64,000 bases of DNA, from the NCBI GenBank assembly GCA_905182985.1, contig CAJJDN010000001.1, forward strand, positions 1,000,254 to 1,064,253, in the 5' to 3' direction. Each line of letters opens with the position of its first letter. Position 1 is the stretch's first letter. Positions 1 through 10,607 of the stretch are shown here, piece by piece. Source of the stretch: Paramecium sonneborni (Eukaryota > Ciliophora > Oligohymenophorea > Peniculida > Parameciidae). Position numbers and translations under genes: made by a program. The notes below the pieces were generated by a model that was not told the origin of the DNA, made no database searches, and saw only the letters and a list, made by a program, of their open reading frames with translations.

Positions 1-552
1 ATGATTAATTCTTACTATTTTTGAATCCCCAATATAAAATGAAAAATAGTCAGTAATGGCAAAATATTCATTTTAAAAAGTCTTTTGAAATATTACATTC
101 TTATTTGAACTTTAATAGAAAGTAATGTTTAACGATTTTAAAATTGCATCATTTCTTATTTCTAAACAATACCAATAACCTTCATAATTTAAATTACTAA
201 CTAAGAATTATTAAATATAGCTTTGTTTTTAAGTTATTATTTCAAAATAATGTGTCAATGTCTTCATTGTTGTATCGATTTTCAAATATTGCAAAAATAC
301 ATATGAAACATTTGATTCACTCACTTTGCCATTTTAAATTGCAAATATTATATAATTATTAGCATTGTTCATTTATAAGCTAGTATAGGAGTAAGAAGCT
401 GGTGTATATTTTTATTCAACTGTGAAGTATAAGGAATTGTTCCAATCAATCATTTAATATTCATATTAATAGTTCTATTAGATTGGATTGACAGTTCCAA
501 ACTATCCTTCAATGACTCTAAATATTAAACATAGTGAGAATATTAAAATCAT
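1..552 (-). CDS. Secreted or membrane protein, C-terminus cut off by the window
   Basis: An uninterrupted ciliate-code frame of 184 codons runs from the ATG at 552 to base 1. It starts MILIFSLCLIFRVIEG, a hydrophobic signal peptide, so the product probably enters the secretory pathway. The rest is rich in Tyr, Asn and Gln (Q written as TAA/TAG) with short hydrophobic strands, as in the other secreted proteins of this window (35.7-36.8 kb and 53-63 kb). No domain is recognisable and no intron is needed. The stop lies outside the window. I infer a surface or secreted protein; the function is unknown. Confidence 0.6.
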
Positions 553-854
553 TAATAATTATTTAATTTATTTTGTTACTTTGTAATACTTATATGAAAA
601 TGTCATAATATATCACAATATATATAAAAATTTACCTTTCAAAAAGTTTTATTCAACATGATTATTTAAATATCTAAGAAACAAAGTGAAATTCTTGTAA
701 AATGCTTAAAGAAAAAAAAATCAGAAAATCATATAGGATTACTATTCACCATCTCTAACCACTATTTCTTGAGCCTATAAAATTTGTATTTGTTAAAAAA
801 TATCATGATCATCTTATTTAGACATTAGATTCATTTGATTTTTCTTTAAGTCTA
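553..854. other. Intergenic, AT-rich
   Basis: No convincing frame or structure was seen on either strand. It separates the start of the secreted protein from the repeat copy. Confidence 0.5.
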
Positions 855-1290
855 CTGGTAAATGAAATAAAAATATAAATTATTTAATTTTGACATATTT
901 ATTATTGATGGATCCTTGATTTATTTAAGTATGTTTGATTATCTTAACTTAAGATTGAATTGATTAGTATTAAATTATTCTCTCAATCTGTTCATTTATA
1001 ATATTTTGATTATCTTGAACAAATCTTCTCGTATTTAGTTAAACTTCTAAACTTTAATAACTTCATCTTTATTATTCAATTTCTTAATTTAAATTTTCTT
1101 TCAGTATCATCAAAATAAGTAACTTTTAATATTTTATAATCTTAACTTTAAATTTTCCAATTCTCAATCATAAATTTATCTCTCTAAAAATAAACTTGTT
1201 TTCATTTTAATAAAGTATTATTTTTCCATCGTTCTATTCCTTTAAATTTATCAAAATGTTAGTTTTCTTAATATAAAGGTTAACGCTGCA
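855..1290 (-). repeat. Copy of a dispersed repeat, inverted relative to 17090-17533
   Basis: Read on the minus strand, this stretch matches 17090-17533 almost base for base for about 435 bp, from CAGCGTTAACCTT to AGTAGACTT, with a few substitutions and single-base indels. The flanks on both sides do not match. The other copy forms the 3' end of a retrotransposon-like region, so this one looks like a 5'-truncated insertion in the opposite orientation. Both copies carry the same broken coiled-coil-like reading frame, so the repeat was already non-coding when it was copied. Confidence 0.75.
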
Positions 1291-1694
1291 TAGTTGTTAA
1301 CATTAGAAACTTTATAATAGCCAAAATTATCATATATCAAGAAAAAATAATGAAAAAGCAAATATTTTTTATTTGACAATTGTAAGAAAGTTTTATTAAA
1401 ATAAAAATGAAAATTATTTTTTTTTTCAAGTTTTTAAAATGTATTTATTTAAGCTTATGAATCTAAAGATGAATGAAAGCATAAAAAATCTTTTAGCAAT
1501 ATCAAATCTATTAATGTGAATTTAATTAATAATAATTTTACAGTAGCATAATTTCAGTTTCAACTTTAAAAAACTGTAAAGCCCTCATTTAAATGATGGC
1601 AACTTAAACAATATGGAATACCTAAAAGGTTAATTGACCTAAAATATATATGTGGTCTACTTATTCTCAAAGCTTAATAAAAAACTACAATTAT

Positions 1695-2195
1695 CCCTAA
1701 AAAAGCATCTTTTTCATCATCATTTTCATAAAAGATGTTCACTAATTGTTGCATTGATTTTTTAAATCTGAAAATAATTGAATTAATAGCTTTCAAAACA
1801 ATCTTTTTAAGTAGTTTTATTTTATTAAAGTCTAATTTTATTGCTTTATATTTCTTCTTAATCCTACTTTTTTTCTGCCATAATGAGAGAGAAATTTCTC
1901 AGTAATACATTACTGTCTAACTAACATTTCTGGGGTTAATTTCATTGTTCCATTTATTGTTTTTTTAATCATTTCTGAATTATTTCCTTCCTTATTTTTA
2001 GTTTAATCTTACTATTATTCTAAATTTTTTTAATAAATTTATTCTTTAGATAATGAATTTGATTTTATTCCTGTAGTTTCTTTATTTTGAAATAATATTT
2101 TTGTTGTCGCATTTTGACCATTTTGATTAGAAATCACAATTTCTATCTAATCTAATTATCTTTCTTCTATAGTTAAAACTAAAGTTAAAATCTTT
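1695..2195 (-). pseudogene. Gene fragment whose end resembles the B-box-like gene at 17.6 kb
   Basis: On the minus strand a frame is open from about 2178 to a TGA at 1793-1795. It contains the segment KLTPEMLVRQQC and is preceded by a plausible 22-nt intron at 2179-2200. Towards its end, roughly 1855 to 1695, the DNA matches 18736-18885 inside the B-box-like gene. In a shifted frame it encodes SIIFRFKKSMQQLVN, against SIIFRFKKAMQQLVN in the intact gene. The similarity crosses frames and stops abruptly, so I read this as a decayed or rearranged relative. The upstream open part may belong to a separate gene. No start codon could be fixed. Confidence 0.45.
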
Positions 2196-2347
2196 AATAC
2201 CTGTTTCCTCTTTATAATATTTAAATGAACAACAACCTATGATTAGAATAAAGTAAAATATATTTTTTATATAAAATTTTGTTCATCAATCTATTATACG
2301 AGGAGATAATTAGAATTGAATGATAATTTTATTTTGAATATACTATA

Positions 2348-4063
2348 TCAATTTTGATTATTCATTGCTAAATCCCAGAATTGTTCAACTCCCTTTTCTG
2401 CTAATATTCTTTTTCCTTCAGCTTCACTTTTAATTTCAATAGTTCTCCATTTATTAAATGCATGCTATTTAGCAACTCCTTCCCAAACTAATGTACAACC
2501 TTATTTTTAATCATCAGATTTCCATTTAATTCTATTTAATAATAATTTTTTATAAAATTTAATTCCTTTAGGTCCACCTTCAGCTACAACAATAGAAGGT
2601 ACAACTGATTATCCATTTTAATTTGCAATTAAACATACTCCTTATAAACTGACTTATTATGCATTCATATCTACTTTAAATTTTAATTTTTTAGATTCTA
2701 AATTATTAGATGATAGATCATCATCTATTCTAAATACAGCAACTCTAATTTCTTATGAAGCATCTTTTTACCATTTTTATTTTAATTTATCTCCTCTTTA
2801 TTCTTTAGTTAATTCTCTTTCTTTATTTTATTTAATATGTTTATCTAATCTAGCCTAAATTTATCTTCTTACTTCTTATTCAGCTTTACTTGGATCTATT
2901 TATGCTTCTGCTCCTAATATTGCCATCATATTTTATAAAGTTATTCTAGGTGGAGATGGTTTTTATAAACCTAATCTAATTTTATCTTATTTTTCTTTCT
3001 AAATATCCATACGTATTTTCCTTAATCTTTTCTTTCTTTCTTTTTTTGTTAAAAATGAAGGTAGAGCTGCTTTCTCTCTATTCTATACTAATTCACTTAT
3101 AATAAATGGTTTAGGATGTTCAAGTAATTTTGTTATTTTTTCTAATAATATAGTTGTATCTGTATATTATAATTATTATAAAAATGTTATATTTCTTTGA
3201 ATTTCTTCTTAAGTATGAGCTGTTGCAGGTTATTTATGTTCTTATTCACTATCTATATTTATAGGAATATAATTTGCTTGATATTCTGGAAATAATGGCA
3301 TATCCCACCATTCTATATTTGGTATTGGATCATGATGTTTCATTTTAACACAAACTCTTTTAAAATTTGTTTAATTGGTAGTACTTGTTAAATTCTGTGT
3401 CTCTTTTTCAGCTACTTTTTCATCACCCTAAGTTTCTATTTAAATTGAACCTTATTATATTTATTCTTAATTTTTATTATTATTCTCAATAAAATTAAAT
3501 GCTAACAATTTTCTTTTCTATATTCTTGCATTACTGCTTTGTAATGTAAAATTTTTATCTAAGAATCTTCCCTTATCATTTAAAGCATCCTTTAAATTAT
3601 TTTGAATTTTTAACATCTTATCAACTTATTCACGCTTCTACCTTTCTTAATTAATTTTTAAATATTTTTATTGATCTAATGTAATAATTTTTCCATTAAC
3701 ATCTTTTAATTTACCTTCATCCGTTTCATAAATTCCTTCAGGTAATTATTTATCAATCTATTACTTTGGCTCTTTTAATATTTATATTCTTCCTGAATCT
3801 TTTAATTTTTATATAGCTTTTTATTTCTTTTTTTTATGTTTCAGATAAGTTACTAAACTATCAGTATCTGGTCCAAGCACAGCTTTATATTTAGCATCAA
3901 TAGGCATTGCTAATAATTTTCTATTCAAATCTGGTTATTTAATCTTTGTATTCAAATTTTATTATGGAAGATTTTAAGCTTTTTTTTCTAAAAATTATGG
4001 TGTTTAAACATCCTTACTCACACCTTTATTCTTATTCATATTTTTATTAATATTAGATGACAT
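2348..4063 (-). CDS. PRP3: U4/U6 snRNP protein Prp3
   Basis: An intronless frame of 572 codons, giving 571 residues, within the usual 470-680 range of the family. The C-terminal half contains the Prp3 hallmarks: DPIPNIEWWDMPLFPEY in the PRP3 domain (about residues 225-240), then the C-terminal DUF1115-type domain with GPKGIKFYKKLLLNRIKW, CTLVWEG and a terminal FWDLAM. The N-terminal 200 residues are Gln/Lys-rich and partly coiled. Prp3 holds the U4/U6 duplex in the U4/U6.U5 tri-snRNP and acts in the nucleus during pre-mRNA splicing. This fits a genome with an intron in nearly every gene. The start is the first in-frame ATG after the upstream gap. Confidence 0.93.
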
Positions 4064-4182
4064 AATTATAAAAATTATATTAAATTATTTAATATATAAC
4101 ACTTAATAAAATCTAAAGAATAAGTATAAATAAATTGTTAAAAGAAAGTTATTCAAAATAATTTGAATAATAACTTTATTTA

Positions 4183-5330
4183 TCAATCATTCCTAAATAA
4201 CTTTTCATTTATAAATGCACTTTTTAATGCTTTTTCTTTTTTAATTTCTTCATCAGTTTTTCTAATTCCTTTTATTTGCTTAAATTATAAATAAAATAAC
4301 ATACTTTTTCTTACATATCATCATCATATAATTATGTTATTGGTGGTAAAATTTCATGATGAGATTTTCTTTTAACTGATAAATATCTTTCAATCTTTCA
4401 TGTTAATCACCTTAGATATTATGTGCATTCTTTACAAAATTAACTGGTAAATCCTAAATTAATCTTATAAATATCTATATACTGATCCATATTTTTCTTT
4501 ATATAAAATTAAGTAATATTCTTTGATACTTTTATTATTTTTCTAATTTGATAAAAATTTTATTTTTCCCATTTTATCCCGAACCCATAGGTGTGTTATC
4601 ACTTTCTTCAGAAAAAATAGGCTTTAATATATAAATTAATTTTACTTTTCAAGGAGATCCTGCAATTTATATACTTTTTTTAGTTTCTAATTTTCTTATT
4701 ATTTCAGATTCTTAAAATTCTTCTAAATCATTTACTTTTGTTTCCTTATTTACAATTGCTTTAGTTTATGCAATAATTGCATTTTATAATTATGATTATC
4801 CTTTCTATTTTTTTTGCTTCTCCTTCACATAAACCTTTTCTCATTGCTAAATTATTAGATAAACTTTAAATTCTTGTTATTTCATTGCTATGTAAATTAC
4901 TTTATTTTAGTAGTTATATATCATATGCTTTTTTCATTTAAATTATTCTGTTTCTTAAAGTTTACCTTCTAATTATTCTCTTTCCTTTTCTTATTTAAAC
5001 AATAAATTACTATGTTATTTTTCTAATCTATATTTTTATACTCTATAAACTCTATCTTATATTTTTTTTCTAAATCTTTAAGTTCTTTTTTAAAATCTAA
5101 GGCTTCCTCAACTCTCTCTTCTAAACTAACCAATTTTTCTTATGTTTGTAAATCCTTTAATTTCTATTTGGTTTCACTTTCATTAATTTTGTATCCTTTG
5201 ATAAACGATCTTCCAATTAACCAAGTTCATTTTTTTTAAATTATTTTAATTATGCTCTTAATTATGATAAAATATAAACTTTCTATCTATTTTATATTTA
5301 GTAAGTTATTAAAACTCCTAATAATATTAA
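4183..5330 (-). pseudogene. Coiled-coil protein locus with repeated frame breaks
   Basis: Minus-strand reading gives long Lys/Glu/Gln-rich coiled-coil stretches, such as EKLVSLEERVEEALDFKK and RLEKQHSNLLFKQEKERE, then ITRIQSLSNNLAMRKGLCE and QNAIIAQTKAIVNKET. Successive stretches lie in different frames, and canonical short introns do not join them. The last segment ends NEKLFRND at the TGA 4183-4185. At least four shifts in 1.1 kb, in DNA that clearly had coding sequence, suggest a pseudogene. Low-quality assembly is the alternative. A kinesin-like or centrosomal role is possible for such a protein, but nothing in the sequence proves it. Confidence 0.5.
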
Positions 5331-5598
5331 TCATAGAATATTTTATAAGTAGTACGATTAGTCGTTTTATCATTATCAAAATTTAAGAATCCAAACTTAA
5401 TTAACTTTTTAAATAAAATTATAGCTTTATTAACATTTTATTGAATTCAATTAGTAGGATTCCCTGAATAAGTTAAATTATATATGCATCATTCTCTTGT
5501 TTTTACTTAAATTCTTCGGTTTATTAATAATATTGTATGATAGTTCTTTAGTTGTTTGGAGACAAAGAAATGCCAAAAGGAAAAATGATAATTTTTAT

Positions 5599-6376
5599 AT
5601 GATTTAATTGTGGAATTGCTTTTATAAATTTTCTAAGCTTTAAACTTACACTAATTAGTTAAAGGAATCTATAAGTAAGAACTTGAGAAACTTTGCTTAC
5701 GCTTAATAGATTCCAAAAGAGTGGAATGAATCTAAATTTAAAGAGTTTATTGATCCTTAAACCTAATATGTTAGAAAAGGTAGTAATATATTAATAAGTT
5801 AGTTCATTTTGTAATCGACTCACAAGATAAATTTAATGGTAGAGCATTTATTGAAATGGAGTCAGAAAATGCAGTTGAAGATTTTTTGAAATAATTTAAA
5901 GAAAATAAAATAGAGGACTTAGATGCTAAAATTTAGATTTCCATGAATCCTTTAGTTTTAAAAATCTACAGAAAAAGTTTAGATTAAGAAAAAAATGAGA
6001 AGAAAGCATTTTTAAAAGGATTACCAAGAACAATGAAAAATGAAGATTTACTTGAGTTAGCTAAGGATTTTGGAGATATTGAAAATATTTCTATTCTTAA
6101 AGATTAAAAAGGAGAATTTAATCGAGGATAGGCGAATATCATTTTTAAAAAAGCGGAAGATGCAAGAAAATTTAAATATTTTGTAAATGGAAAAGAATTT
6201 TTAGGAAAAAAGATTGTGTAAATATTTTTCATGAATGTAGAATTTAGTTGAGACCTCATTAAGAAGAGAATGAAGAATAAATTGATGAAAATAATAAAAT
6301 GAATAAAGAAGAAATTAAAAATGATTAATCTAAAGTAGATTACAGTAATTTATAAAAGTTGCTTGATGCAGAGTGA
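5599..6376 (+). CDS. RNA-binding protein with an RRM domain
   Basis: Two 23-nt introns (gtagta...gttag near 5777 and gtaaat...tgtag near 6220) are needed; removing them leaves 244 codons. The clear RRM spans about residues 130-210: KAFLKGLPRTMKNEDLL for the first strand and helix, then DIENISILKD, and RGQANIIFKKAEDARKF as the RNP1-like strand. A more divergent RRM-like half, HFVIDSQDKFNGRAFIEM, precedes it. The tail is Glu/Asn/Lys-rich and ends KLLDAE. It probably binds RNA in the nucleus. The start MIQLWNCF is the first in-frame ATG, but a few residues up or downstream are possible. Confidence 0.7.
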
Positions 6377-6463
6377 TATATATTGTTATATTTTTCATTT
6401 GGAGTTACTCAAAAAAAGTTGAAAAAGAAATCTCAGTTGTTTAAAAACAATATAAAATATTTT

Positions 6464-6999
6464 TCATAAGTCCTATTTTTTTTCTTTTCTCATATAAATT
6501 TCACACTTGGTGAATTCTTTGATTTAAAAGTCGTTTTTTTCAGTGTCCCAGTTTTTAAGGCTAAATTCAACCATAAACTCATTTACAGACATTTTCACAT
6601 GATACTTATTATGAACCAATTAAATACAATCATATTTATGGTGTTGAAATCAACATTGCTCCCTTGATAAATTAATCTCTCGAAGAATTAATCTGTATTG
6701 CAAAAACTTTAGTAATGACTTTCAAAGAATGCCAATCCAATATCTTTAATTATTGGACGTGTTATCACATCATAATCTGGATTGTTTAATGTTTTAAACA
6801 TCTTAGCCATTTCTTCTGTAATTCCATAATCAATAGTTCCATAATTTGTAGTGCCTTTTCCACCTTACAAATTTTCTATTGGTTATTCTACTTCTTCGAA
6901 TTCGATTGGCATTTTTGTCCATTCAACACCGTCTTCAAAGACTGTTTCTACTTCGCTAACTACAAAATAAACTAGTATATTGAAGATAATAAATTTCAT
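6464..6999 (-). CDS. Small secreted protein
   Basis: The frame begins MKFIIFNILVYFVVSEVE, a clear signal peptide. A 23-nt intron (gtattt...ataag) near codon 137 is needed to reach the stop; without it a TGA comes 11 codons later. The product is 170 residues with Gly/Tyr-rich and acidic stretches (EFEEVEQPIENLQGGKG, NYGTIDYGITEEMAKMF) and a few Cys. No known domain is visible. Its 3' end faces the RRM gene with 87 bp between the two stops. I infer a lumenal or extracellular protein of unknown role. Confidence 0.6.
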
Positions 7000-7033
7000 T
7001 TATTAATATATGTCGTTGAAATAATAATTGTCA

Positions 7034-7328
7034 TCAATCTGTTCTAAGAATGATGTGCCAACCTGAATCACTTTTTACTGGTTAACTCAATTCCCCAACC
7101 TTTAATGCAAATGCAACATCTTCAAATTACTTTTGCATTTATCCTCTTGTAAATTCTCCTAAATCCCCTCCTTTTTAACAAGAAGAACACTATTTTATAA
7201 TATTTATTAAATACTTCACTTCTTTCTTAAGCTAATTTAGCAAATAAATTTAGATTTTTTTCAACTTAGGCTCTTATTTCTCTGATTCCTTTCTCTTCAT
7301 TAGCATTTGATCTTAATTATAAAATTAT
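7034..7328 (-). pseudogene. Parvulin (Pin1-type) prolyl isomerase, 5' part broken
   Basis: The 3' part is a textbook Pin1 catalytic domain. ECSSCQKGGDLGEFTRGQMQ is followed by KQFEDVAFALKVGELSQPV and a terminal SGWHIILRTD. These contain the catalytic Cys of CSS, the GQMQ-x-x-FE active-site segment and the final His. A 25-nt intron (7190-7214) lies just before CSS. Upstream, the frame hits a TGA at 7329-7331 between matching Pin1-like segments, and the conserved N-terminal strand is split over other frames. The gene would isomerise phospho-Ser/Thr-Pro bonds if intact. It may be a pseudogene or suffer from errors near the N-marked contig junctions. Confidence 0.6.
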
Positions 7329-7356
7329 TCATCTATAGTCTAAAATTTAAAATCTA

Positions 7357-8653
7357 TTACAAGATCCTGGATTAGAGTTAAATATTCTCTAATTGATGAA
7401 TCTCTTTATAAAAGCTTAAAACCTATCCATTTAGATTTCATTGTATACTAGATGCCCTTTAAGTATTTTTAATTTTTTTCACATTGGCATGATTTACAAA
7501 TTTTTAAATATTATCAAAACCTTATAATTTTTGAAAAGTCATCAGCTAAGTTTTTTTGACAACTCATTAATTTTCATTTTCACTCTTCAAAAGCCATTTT
7601 AAAGTTTTTCACAATTAGTTCTTCTTTCATTTCCACTCTTATAAAATTATGAATACATAAATTTGGAGCGACTTCAACATAACTTTGTGCAGATTCTCTA
7701 GAAAATTTATACAATAAAAAATAATATTCACCCTTTATAGGATTTCTTGCATTTTAAAGCTTATCTGTTATAGTTAACTTTTCAACCTTCTATTTGAAAC
7801 ATTCTCTTGGTGGATTTTCCCAATATGAACAGGTTGAGGTAATTGCTCTATGGACTTTCGGATTTAAATAAGATCTCTAGTGGCTTCTTGGTGTTGCAGA
7901 TATATATTTTTGATCTACATATTTTAAAACCCAAAATTTACTTAAATTTTTTGGGCATTAATAAATGCCATAAAGTTTAAACCAAGAAGGGAATCCAAAA
8001 TTTTTATAAAATGAACAAATTTCTAATTAATTATATGCAATGGTTATTGTTCTATTGAATTAAAGGAGGGATAAAAGACTTCGATTAACAATCTAAAGAA
8101 AAGATTACATAATTTTTTATCAATCAGTATGACCTAATTAAATTTCTCATCTTTAGTTCGAATCATAATTTTCTAGAAGAATTTTTTATATATATAGATG
8201 ATAGAGATAATCCTGAAATTGTAAATAACTATTAAGTACAAAGAACTAAAGTAAAGTAAAGATGAAAATGCTTCAAGAATCAGAATGAATTCTATTAAGG
8301 GATAAAAAAGAAAGCTTGCTTCAGTAATAATAATTACTTGCTTCAAAAAGAAAGAAAATAATCTAACAATAAACCTGAAAAATAAAATATAATACACATC
8401 CCATCAAAAATAAAAAAATTTACATTTTCTAATAATTTTTTGGCTTCATAATGAAAAGGTTTTTTGAAATGCTAATTTAGTACTTATTTATGAAAATAGA
8501 ATAAATGGCAAGTTTCTCATTTTTCTACATTCTTAATTTCCAATAGTTTTTCTGCTTCCAGAAATTATTCATTTTTTTTAATTTTATTAATTAACTATTG
8601 AGGTCGACGTGTTAAAAATCATTGATAAAAAATAGGAAGTTTTGTTACAACTA
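7357..8653. repeat. First copy of a 1,297-bp exact duplication ending at an N
   Basis: 7357-8653 is repeated base for base at 8655-9951 as far as I compared them. The only thing between the copies is the single N at 8654. This is what two overlapping, unmerged contig ends look like. The real chromosome probably has one copy. Confidence 0.85.
7480..8397 (-). other. Unresolved open frames upstream of the Pin1-like locus
   Basis: Two minus-strand frames are long under the ciliate code. One starts near 8397 with hydrophobic, membrane-like sequence (KQVIIITEASFLFYPLIEF). The other encodes RAITSTCSYWENPPRECF, which recalls the second half of a WW domain, the partner domain of Pin1. Neither joins cleanly to the isomerase by short introns; the second is cut by TGA codons after MAFEE. 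The hydrophobic frame is the only one also open under the standard code and recurs in the repeated copies. I cannot tell whether this is one damaged gene or two. Confidence 0.25.
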
Positions 8654-8654
8654 N

Positions 8655-9951
8655 TTACAAGATCCTGGATTAGAGTTAAATATTCTCTAATTGATGAATC
8701 TCTTTATAAAAGCTTAAAACCTATCCATTTAGATTTCATTGTATACTAGATGCCCTTTAAGTATTTTTAATTTTTTTCACATTGGCATGATTTACAAATT
8801 TTTAAATATTATCAAAACCTTATAATTTTTGAAAAGTCATCAGCTAAGTTTTTTTGACAACTCATTAATTTTCATTTTCACTCTTCAAAAGCCATTTTAA
8901 AGTTTTTCACAATTAGTTCTTCTTTCATTTCCACTCTTATAAAATTATGAATACATAAATTTGGAGCGACTTCAACATAACTTTGTGCAGATTCTCTAGA
9001 AAATTTATACAATAAAAAATAATATTCACCCTTTATAGGATTTCTTGCATTTTAAAGCTTATCTGTTATAGTTAACTTTTCAACCTTCTATTTGAAACAT
9101 TCTCTTGGTGGATTTTCCCAATATGAACAGGTTGAGGTAATTGCTCTATGGACTTTCGGATTTAAATAAGATCTCTAGTGGCTTCTTGGTGTTGCAGATA
9201 TATATTTTTGATCTACATATTTTAAAACCCAAAATTTACTTAAATTTTTTGGGCATTAATAAATGCCATAAAGTTTAAACCAAGAAGGGAATCCAAAATT
9301 TTTATAAAATGAACAAATTTCTAATTAATTATATGCAATGGTTATTGTTCTATTGAATTAAAGGAGGGATAAAAGACTTCGATTAACAATCTAAAGAAAA
9401 GATTACATAATTTTTTATCAATCAGTATGACCTAATTAAATTTCTCATCTTTAGTTCGAATCATAATTTTCTAGAAGAATTTTTTATATATATAGATGAT
9501 AGAGATAATCCTGAAATTGTAAATAACTATTAAGTACAAAGAACTAAAGTAAAGTAAAGATGAAAATGCTTCAAGAATCAGAATGAATTCTATTAAGGGA
9601 TAAAAAAGAAAGCTTGCTTCAGTAATAATAATTACTTGCTTCAAAAAGAAAGAAAATAATCTAACAATAAACCTGAAAAATAAAATATAATACACATCCC
9701 ATCAAAAATAAAAAAATTTACATTTTCTAATAATTTTTTGGCTTCATAATGAAAAGGTTTTTTGAAATGCTAATTTAGTACTTATTTATGAAAATAGAAT
9801 AAATGGCAAGTTTCTCATTTTTCTACATTCTTAATTTCCAATAGTTTTTCTGCTTCCAGAAATTATTCATTTTTTTTAATTTTATTAATTAACTATTGAG
9901 GTCGACGTGTTAAAAATCATTGATAAAAAATAGGAAGTTTTGTTACAACTA
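8655..9951. repeat. Second copy of the 1,297-bp duplication
   Basis: Offset +1298 from 7357-8653, in direct orientation. It begins immediately after the N at 8654 and continues past 9951 into sequence absent from the first copy. Treat the genes read in it as the same genes as in the first copy. Confidence 0.85.
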
Positions 9952-10606
9952 ATAGGAATAATAGGAAATTAATCAAATACTTGAAAAAGAATTTCTTCTT
10001 TTAAAAACCATTCAGATCCTTATCAGACTTTAATGGTTTTCTACCAATTATTAAAATAAATTTTTATAGTAATTGATATTTTAAGCTCACTTTCTGTTTT
10101 TTTGTTATTGGTAACATGATTAAATTAGAATTCTGCCCTTTTTCGGAATTTATTTCAAAAATAGGATGCTTTAAAAAGATATTGCAATCCCTCTTTTTAT
10201 AGTTTAAAAGCAGAATTTTTATTTAATCAATTGCCTAAGGATCGATAACAAAAAAGCAGAATGTTAGCTTAAAATATCAATTACTCAAACAATTTATTTT
10301 AATAATTGGTAGAAAACCATTAAAGTCTGGTTATTATACCTAGTAATTTATTTATCTCTAACTCTGTCATATGGGTTTCTGGATTGAGTGGGTTTTAATA
10401 AGATATGTGATGCTCTTACAGATTTTGCTTGCATTTTAATTATATTTAATTATAATTTAAATTTCATTCCTTATTATAAGTAAAATGATCTTGAATTAAG
10501 ATTGTTTCATTAATAACCTAATATTAGATTAATAAAATTGTCATATTTATTTATTATTTACACCACCCTTTTAATATGGATTTTGATTAGGATATGTCAT
10601 TTATGT
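9286..10606. repeat. First copy of a 1,321-bp exact duplication ending at an N
   Basis: 9286-10606 recurs at 10608-11928 directly after the single N at 10607 (offset +1322). It is the same pattern as at 8654, so a third contig end overlaps the second. Confidence 0.85.
10024..10329. mobile_element. Foldback (long inverted-repeat) element, about 306 bp
   Basis: The left arm starts CAGACTTTAATGGTTTTCT and the reverse complement of the right arm starts the same way. The arms pair imperfectly for about 110-120 bp, sharing ACCAATTATTAAAATAAATT, then GTAATTGATATTTTAAGCT, then the block TTTTTTGTTAT. They enclose a spacer of about 60-70 bp. There is no reading frame. The structure resembles a non-autonomous MITE or a short foldback element. 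Whether it has a target-site duplication is unclear. Confidence 0.7.
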
Positions 10607-10607
10607 N

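Noticed and set aside
8150..8170. tRNA-like AGTTCGAATC motif
   Set aside because: No acceptor stem, anticodon arm or matching D-loop around it, and it sits inside the damaged open frame.
8173..8397. Hydrophobic 74-codon frame found three times (also 9471-9695 and 10793-11017)
   Set aside because: The three occurrences lie in the N-separated duplicated contig ends, so they are one locus. It has no proper ATG and does not join a gene cleanly.
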